Source of the DNA: Candidatus Methanodesulfokora sp.
GTDB lineage: Archaea > Korarchaeota > Korarchaeia > Korarchaeales > Korarchaeaceae
Reading direction: 5' to 3'
Assembly: GCA_023269865.1 (NCBI GenBank)
Contig: JAGDWR010000037.1
Location: forward strand, 1 to 9,901
DNA: 9,901 bases
Part shown: positions 5,702 to 9,901 of the stretch, piece after piece
Position numbering within the stretch: position 1 is the first letter of the stretch
Layout of the letters: the number at the start of each line of letters is the position of its first letter
Program-made: the position numbers and the translations under genes
The notes under the pieces: model-generated
The model's input: only the letters and a program-made list of their open reading frames with translations
Databases searched by the model: none
Told to the model about the DNA's origin: nothing

Positions 5702-8107
5702 TCAGGATGAGATGAGCTCCCTCACACGTAGAAATGGCCTACCGTTGGCGGAGTAGAACTTCGTGAAGAACTCATAGAAAGTAAGCCTCATTGCTTGTAT
5801 GAAGGACAGGAGTCCTTCAAGCCCTATAACAGCTATGTTGATGAAGATGAAGGTCACCAGGGAAATTGGGTTGGTAAGTAGATGCATCAAATTCTCCGGA
5901 GTTATTGATGTCGACCCCACAGTGAACATTCCTGCAAGGACACCGAAGGTCTCATGAGCTACTGCAAAAGCAGCTAACCTTATAAATGAGAGGGAATTGC
6001 TGAAAAGAGCTAAAGTGCTCTCTATAAAAGTAGATACCATCTCGGGCATTCCATGAAGAATTCCATGTCCCTCCATCATGGATCTGAGCATTGGTGCTAC
6101 TCCTGTTATCAGCAATGGTATGACCATTGCCTGAAAGAGAGGATCTGATACCGTCTTCATAACATCCGCTCCGTTTCTTATCGCAGCATAAACAGCTCCT
6201 GAATACATTGCTATTGTGAGCACGCCTCCATACTCCATGAAAGCTGCAAATTTATCACCTGATAAGATTTTATTAATCGTTCTTATTATAAATGCTAATA
6301 AGATCTCGAAAGCTCCTATGAGAAGAGCTATTCCAAACAACCTCGTTGGTTCCTTTATCGGGCTGAGCACATGAGTTCCAAGCTCAACAAAGAAAGCTGC
6401 ACCATAAAGGTATCCAAAAATCGTTGCAAATATCCCTGAGTATAGGAGTATGCCTCCAAGATCCCTCAGAGACCCCTTTGTCTTTAGAAGCAGAAACAGA
6501 CCGAATATAGCCACAAGAGCACCATGTCCCATGTCGCCGAACATCATTCCAAACATCAGAGGGAAGAGGAAAGAGGTTATCACCGTTGGATCTATCTCCT
6601 TTATGTTGGGGAATCCATAAAGCTTGTGCGTAAGCAAGCTAACTGGAAGGGCCATCTTCGGAAGCTTAACTCTTGAAGGGGGCTTCTCCTTTCTGCTAGG
6701 TGTTTCCAATTCCACAGCAACAAGACCACCCATGCTTCGCTCAAGATGAGATTTCAAACTGCTTGCTAAACTCTTTGGAACCCAACCATGGGCTACAACA
6801 ATGTCGCTTCCCTCATATATCATGAGGGATACTTTTTCCTCCACTGCTTTATGTCTGATAACCTCCTTTGTCTTGTAAAGCCTCGATGCAACCTCTGATA
6901 TTTCCCTCTTTATATTCTCCAGCTCTTTTTTTAATTTATCAACATGCTCCTTATCCATCAGCTTGCTCAACTCGGATAGCTCGAGTTCCACTTTTTCTCT
7001 CTCTGCTAGGAGAGGTTGAGATTTTTCAAGCATTTCATATATGCTTTTCTCAGCCTCTCCAGCAATTAAGACATCTACCGATACTACACACTCCCTCAAT
7101 TCTCTAAAACTTCTGTAAAGTGAGTCCATTTGATCCACAGAACTCTTAACTTTTGTTCGAATTATGTCGACTAGTTCGTTCATTCTTCTTGCCACTTCCT
7201 CCTTCTCCTGAGATATCCTCCTAACAGTAGGAACCTGCTCGGATATCATGAGCTGAATTTCGGGCATCCTCTTTGACACATCACTTATTCTCTCCCACAT
7301 CTTCTCAAGCGATTCAAGTTGCGAAAACTTGCCTGATAAAGTCAGGTATTCCCCTACACTGCTAATGATATCCTTTAAGCTGTTCTCTATGTCCTCTGTC
7401 TTAGATATAAGGAGATCCAGGTTCCCCTCGGCTATACTTTCTGATATCTTCCTCAACTTCCCCTTAATGTTATCAGTAGTCCTTATTACATTATTTAATA
7501 TTATCTTCATATCATCCATTGATGTAGACTTGTCCAAGGAGGCATTTAAAAGGGAAAGAGACCTTAAGATCTCGGAATCAGCCTCTACTATCAATCTAGC
7601 AATCTTCATCTTGCTTGGATCCTTAGAAACAGTCTCCAAAGCAGTTGCATAATATCTTCTTAATTTCTCCTCAACATCAGAAAGTTCTGATTCCACCTCG
7701 CTTAACCTTTTCTTTCTCTCTGAAACTATCTTTTTTGCCTTCTTAGAAAGATTTATCTGTTTTTCTAGGGAAATGGCTTTTCCTACGAGTTCATCAAGCC
7801 TTTTTATGTCTTCTTCTGGATTATCGCTTGGAGATGAACCAGTGAAAATTCTTTTCTGTACGCTTGATGCCCTCTCCAAGGCCTTAACTATCTCCTCATA
7901 CAACCTCAGATTCGGAGTTTCTGCTTTCGGCGGACTAACTCCCGGAAGCTCAAGAGGAAGCTCCAAGTGTATCTCATCAAACTCCACTAGCGCGCTTGCA
8001 AGCAAATTCTTTCCAGTTTTTGTAGTGTATGCATAGAATTCAAGTAACCCTTCAGGCTTTAGCGTGAGCACCACCTGTGGCCCTAAACAGGATCTCTTTA
8101 AAAGCAT
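5702..8107 (-). CDS. atpI: A-type ATP synthase membrane stator subunit I (subunit a), enlarged N-terminal domain
   Basis: Subunit I forms the ion half-channels beside the K ring, and its cytoplasmic arm binds the peripheral stalks. It has 801 residues, about 100 more than the usual 650-700. Residues 1-90 form the divergent N-terminal part. About 95-430 is highly charged, helical and coiled-coil-like (for example REKVELELSELSKLMD). The conserved GWVP is at 441-444 and ends the cytoplasmic domain. The membrane domain starts at YGFPNIKEIDPT (about 497-508), followed by PLMFGMMFGDMGHG (516-529) and six or more further hydrophobic helices. SLSFIRLAAFAVAHE contains Arg710, the likely essential arginine facing the ring's Glu91, and EGLLSFIQAMRLTFYEFF contains Gln771 and Arg774. 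No ribosome binding site is visible before the ATG at 8107, so a short or absent leader is likely. It probably precedes atpK in the same unit. Confidence 0.95.
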   Translation of the reverse strand: MLLKRSCLGPQVVLTLKPEGLLEFYAYTTKTGKNLLASALVEFDEIHLELPLELPGVSPPKAETPNLRLYEEIVKALERASSVQKRIFTGSSPSDNPEEDIKRLDELVGKAISLEKQINLSKKAKKIVSERKKRLSEVESELSDVEEKLRRYYATALETVSKDPSKMKIARLIVEADSEILRSLSLLNASLDKSTSMDDMKIILNNVIRTTDNIKGKLRKISESIAEGNLDLLISKTEDIENSLKDIISSVGEYLTLSGKFSQLESLEKMWERISDVSKRMPEIQLMISEQVPTVRRISQEKEEVARRMNELVDIIRTKVKSSVDQMDSLYRSFRELRECVVSVDVLIAGEAEKSIYEMLEKSQPLLAEREKVELELSELSKLMDKEHVDKLKKELENIKREISEVASRLYKTKEVIRHKAVEEKVSLMIYEGSDIVVAHGWVPKSLASSLKSHLERSMGGLVAVELETPSRKEKPPSRVKLPKMALPVSLLTHKLYGFPNIKEIDPTVITSFLFPLMFGMMFGDMGHGALVAIFGLFLLLKTKGSLRDLGGILLYSGIFATIFGYLYGAAFFVELGTHVLSPIKEPTRLFGIALLIGAFEILLAFIIRTINKILSGDKFAAFMEYGGVLTIAMYSGAVYAAIRNGADVMKTVSDPLFQAMVIPLLITGVAPMLRSMMEGHGILHGMPEMVSTFIESTLALFSNSLSFIRLAAFAVAHETFGVLAGMFTVGSTSITPENLMHLLTNPISLVTFIFINIAVIGLEGLLSFIQAMRLTFYEFFTKFYSANGRPFLRVRELISS

Positions 8108-8134
8108 AGTTTCAGCTAAATATAATAGGAGTAG

Positions 8135-8142
8135 CTTAAATT
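8135..8142. promoter_or_regulatory. Candidate shared box A in the divergent atpI / wecB promoter region
   Basis: CTTAAATT on the plus strand is centred about 26 bases before ATG 8165, the spacing expected for a leaderless wecB transcript. Read on the minus strand as AATTTAAG it is about 31 bases before the atpI ATG, giving a leader of about 5 bases. Neither gene has a Shine-Dalgarno site, which fits leaderless or very short leaders. A second AT-rich element, TAAATATAATA at 8117-8127, is an alternative plus-strand box with a leader of about 18 bases. Confidence 0.4.
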
Positions 8143-8164
8143 CTCCTCTTAGAAAAGCTTATGG

Positions 8165-9526
8165 ATGAAAGGCAGAATAGTTGTAGTCACTGGAACAAGG
8201 CCGGAGATAATAAAAATGGCTCCAATAATACACCGTTTTAGAGGCATAAAAGGGCTGGATCTACACATTGTGCACACAGGCCAGCACAATGATTGGAACA
8301 TGAGCAAAGTCTTTATTGAAGAATTCGAGCTGCCTGAACCTAATACCTATCTCAACATAAATACAGAAACTCAGATAAAGCAAATTGCCGACATAATAAT
8401 AGGATTAGAGTCGATATTCGATGAAGTACTCCCGGACGCAGTTATGGCGGTCGGAGATACAAACTCGGTCCTTTCCGCAGCTATTGCCGCAAACAAGACA
8501 GGGATACCGTTTATCCATGTAGAGGCAGGGCTTAGAAGCTTTGATATGACAATGCCAGAGGAGGTAAACAGAATAATAGCAGATCGCGTATCCTCTCTCA
8601 ATTTCTCTCCCACTAGCAGAGCAGCTAGTAACCTCTTAGCAGAGGGCTATCCGCATGAAGATATTCATGTCGTGGGAAATCCTGTGATAGATTCCCTGAT
8701 CAGGATGAAGGATAAAGCTGAGAAATCAAGTATCCTAGACTATCTCGGAGTGTATGAAAAACCTATAATCACAGTTACAGTCCATAGAAGGGAAAATTTG
8801 AGCAGAAAAGAGAGAATGATGGGAATAATAGAAGGAATAACTTCCCTAAACCTGGGGACAGTGATATGGCCGGTTCATCCACACACCCTCTCGGTTCTTG
8901 AGAAATATGAGCTCCTAGATAAACTCAGAGAGAAGGATAATATCATAATGACCGAACCTCTGGGTTACATAGACTTCATAGGACTTATGATGAGGAGCTC
9001 AGTGATTGTGACAGACTCAGGTGGAATACAGGAGGAATCCACATTCTTGGGCGTACCTTGCGTTGTAGTGAGGAATAACACAGAGAGACCAGAAGCTCTT
9101 GAGACAGGCCTGAGCGTTTTAGCCGGAACAGACCCGAAAAGAATAGTATACGAGGTAACAAGGATGTCCAAGATGGGAATAAAACCCATCATAAAGGATA
9201 ACCCCTTTGGAGACGGGAATGCGTCCATTAGAATAGTGGATATCACATTGAGCTACTTGAGAAAGGGATTTTCTCAGAGGTGTGAGACTTTTCAGGAGCA
9301 TGGACCCCTTTATGCAGCGTTAATGGTAAACGAAATGCTATCCGGAAGAAAAATCTCAGAAGTCGAGTCTACCTATAGGGTGAGAGTCATGTCTCTCTTT
9401 GGGAAAAATGGATTCATGGATCTGGTCAAAAGCCAGAGGGAGCTGATACAGGGAGAGGTGATTTTAGTATCTGGAGAGAGAAGCAGAATTTTGAAGCTAT
9501 TAGAATCAGGATCTCATCAAATTTAA
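8165..9526 (+). CDS. wecB: UDP-N-acetylglucosamine 2-epimerase (non-hydrolysing), with C-terminal extension
   Basis: Interconverts UDP-GlcNAc and UDP-ManNAc in the cytoplasm, a precursor step for cell-surface glycans or protein glycosylation. It has a GT-B type fold. Visible family motifs are GTRPEIIK at 10-17, HTGQH at 37-41, VGDTNS with Asp98, HVEAGLRS at 118-125 (Glu120), MPEEVNR at 130-136, HRREN at 207-211, HPHT, and TDSGGIQEE at 283-291. The usual catalytic set is therefore present. The normal end of the fold is around NPFGDGNASIRIVDI (to about 361). Residues from about 366 to 453 are extra compared with the usual 360-385 residue length and match no domain I recognise. ATG 8165 is the only reasonable start, because an in-frame TAG lies at 8150. 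The gene is divergent from atpI and probably not functionally linked to the ATP synthase. Confidence 0.95.
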   Translation: MKGRIVVVTGTRPEIIKMAPIIHRFRGIKGLDLHIVHTGQHNDWNMSKVFIEEFELPEPNTYLNINTETQIKQIADIIIGLESIFDEVLPDAVMAVGDTNSVLSAAIAANKTGIPFIHVEAGLRSFDMTMPEEVNRIIADRVSSLNFSPTSRAASNLLAEGYPHEDIHVVGNPVIDSLIRMKDKAEKSSILDYLGVYEKPIITVTVHRRENLSRKERMMGIIEGITSLNLGTVIWPVHPHTLSVLEKYELLDKLREKDNIIMTEPLGYIDFIGLMMRSSVIVTDSGGIQEESTFLGVPCVVVRNNTERPEALETGLSVLAGTDPKRIVYEVTRMSKMGIKPIIKDNPFGDGNASIRIVDITLSYLRKGFSQRCETFQEHGPLYAALMVNEMLSGRKISEVESTYRVRVMSLFGKNGFMDLVKSQRELIQGEVILVSGERSRILKLLESGSHQI

Positions 9527-9531
9527 GGTTG

Positions 9532-9550
9532 TTTATAGGTAGTTTTATTA
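9532..9550 (+). promoter_or_regulatory. Candidate box A element(s) before the hexulose phosphate synthase gene
   Basis: TTTATA at 9532-9537 would place a transcription start near 9560, leaving a leader of about 20 bases that contains the GAGGTG site. TTTTATTA at 9543-9550 would instead start RNA near 9573. The first fits better with a TTG 9582 start. Weak AT-rich evidence only. Confidence 0.3.
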
Positions 9551-9569
9551 GTGACAAGAGAACAAGCAA

Positions 9570-9575
9570 GAGGTG
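9570..9575 (+). promoter_or_regulatory. Ribosome binding site deciding a TTG start at 9582
   Basis: GAGGTG lies six bases before TTG 9582, the same motif and spacing as for the TTG start of atpC. It overlaps the alternative GTG at 9573, which has no site of its own. Confidence 0.55.
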
Positions 9576-9581
9576 TCCAAG

Positions 9582-9901
9582 TTGGAGGTTTTTCTATCAT
9601 TGGATGTGTTGAGCATATCAAAAGCCATTAAAATAGCTTCTGAAGCGTACGAAGAAGGAATAAGACATATAGAGGTAGGTACACCCCTTATAAAATCCGA
9701 AGGGGTAAAAGCAATAAGAATGATAAGAGATGCTTTTCCTGATGCAATCATATTCGCAGATATGAAAACGATGGATACAGGTGGTCTGGAGGCAAGAATT
9801 GCTTTTGATAATGGAGCGGACATATCAAGTGTGATGGCAGTAGCCCCAGAAAGCACTTGGAAAAGCGCTGTTGAAGAAGCCAAGAAGAGAGGAAAAGAAA
9901 T
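9582..9901 (+). CDS. hxlA: 3-hexulose-6-phosphate synthase, N-terminal half (3' end outside the window)
   Basis: Member of the orotidine 5'-phosphate decarboxylase suprafamily of TIM barrels. Hexulose phosphate synthase joins or splits ribulose 5-phosphate and formaldehyde; in archaea lacking the oxidative pentose phosphate route it works backwards with 6-phospho-3-hexuloisomerase to supply pentoses. About 106 codons are visible. From TTG 9582 the motifs are SLDV with Asp8, IEVGTP with Glu31, and ADMKTMDTGG with Asp60, Lys62 and Asp65, then the FDNGADISSV strand-helix unit. The KTMD wording favours this enzyme over 3-keto-L-gulonate 6-phosphate decarboxylase, which usually has KIAD. GTG 9573 would add three residues; TTG 9582 is preferred because of the GAGGTG site and because Asp then falls at position 8, as in relatives. 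The frame is open to the window end, so a fusion partner downstream, as seen in some archaea, cannot be excluded. Confidence 0.85.
   Translation, partial: MEVFLSLDVLSISKAIKIASEAYEEGIRHIEVGTPLIKSEGVKAIRMIRDAFPDAIIFADMKTMDTGGLEARIAFDNGADISSVMAVAPESTWKSAVEEAKKRGKE

Noticed and set aside
7329..8036. Plus-strand open frames opposite the atpI coiled-coil region
   Set aside because: Their Ser/Leu/Phe-rich translations are what antisense reading of Lys/Glu-rich helices gives. No start signals were seen.
8371..9301. Minus-strand open frames opposite the epimerase gene
   Set aside because: The plus-strand frame contains all epimerase motifs. The antisense frames have no supporting signal.
1..9901. 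CRISPR array, tRNA, rRNA, insertion sequence or defence system
   Set aside because: I saw no regularly spaced repeats, no tRNA-like arms and no transposase or nuclease motifs. Nearly the whole window is covered by core metabolic genes.
1..9901. Purine-rich coding strands as a sign of foreign DNA
   Set aside because: All genes on both strands share the same AGA/AGG and ATA codon habit, so this is a genome-wide thermophile-like trait and not local transfer.

Overview
The window looks like chromosome from a thermophilic archaeon, most likely of the TACK group (Thermoproteota or Korarchaeota-like). The evidence is an archaeal A-type ATP synthase, near-exclusive use of AGA/AGG for arginine and heavy use of ATA for isoleucine, purine-rich coding strands, Shine-Dalgarno sites complementary to an archaeal 16S tail (GGAGGTG), TTG starts, and T-rich tracts in place of hairpin terminators. 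The lineage is an inference from style, not from a marker gene.

Positions 1-5316 (plus strand) carry the soluble A1 sector and stalk genes of the ATP synthase in the order E-A-B-D-C. They are packed with 0-2 bases or a 1-base stop/start overlap between genes, each preceded by a clear ribosome binding site. The E gene is probably cut by the left window edge. Positions 5317-8107 (minus strand) carry the two membrane A0 genes, atpI and then atpK (the proteolipid). They converge on atpC so tightly that the two stop codons form the palindrome TGATCA. The seven genes therefore split by sector into two convergent units. Subunits F and G/H are not visible here and must lie elsewhere. Together the products form the rotary machine: A3B3 catalytic head, D (with F) rotor shaft, C socket on the K ring, E (with G/H) and I as stator.

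A 57-base divergent intergenic region separates atpI from a plus-strand gene (8165-9526) for a non-hydrolysing UDP-N-acetylglucosamine 2-epimerase, which supplies UDP-ManNAc for surface glycans. Its C-terminus has about 88 extra residues. After a 55-base gap a further plus-strand gene begins near 9582 and runs off the window. Its N-terminal half matches 3-hexulose-6-phosphate synthase, used by archaea lacking an oxidative pentose phosphate pathway to make ribulose 5-phosphate.

There is no intergenic stretch over 300 bases, and no tRNA, rRNA, CRISPR array, transposon or defence system was seen. The main points of interest are the sector-split layout, the TGATCA stop-to-stop junction with likely antisense overlap, an enlarged coiled-coil stator domain in subunit I, a leader-bearing proteolipid with a possible Na+-type site, and the extended epimerase.
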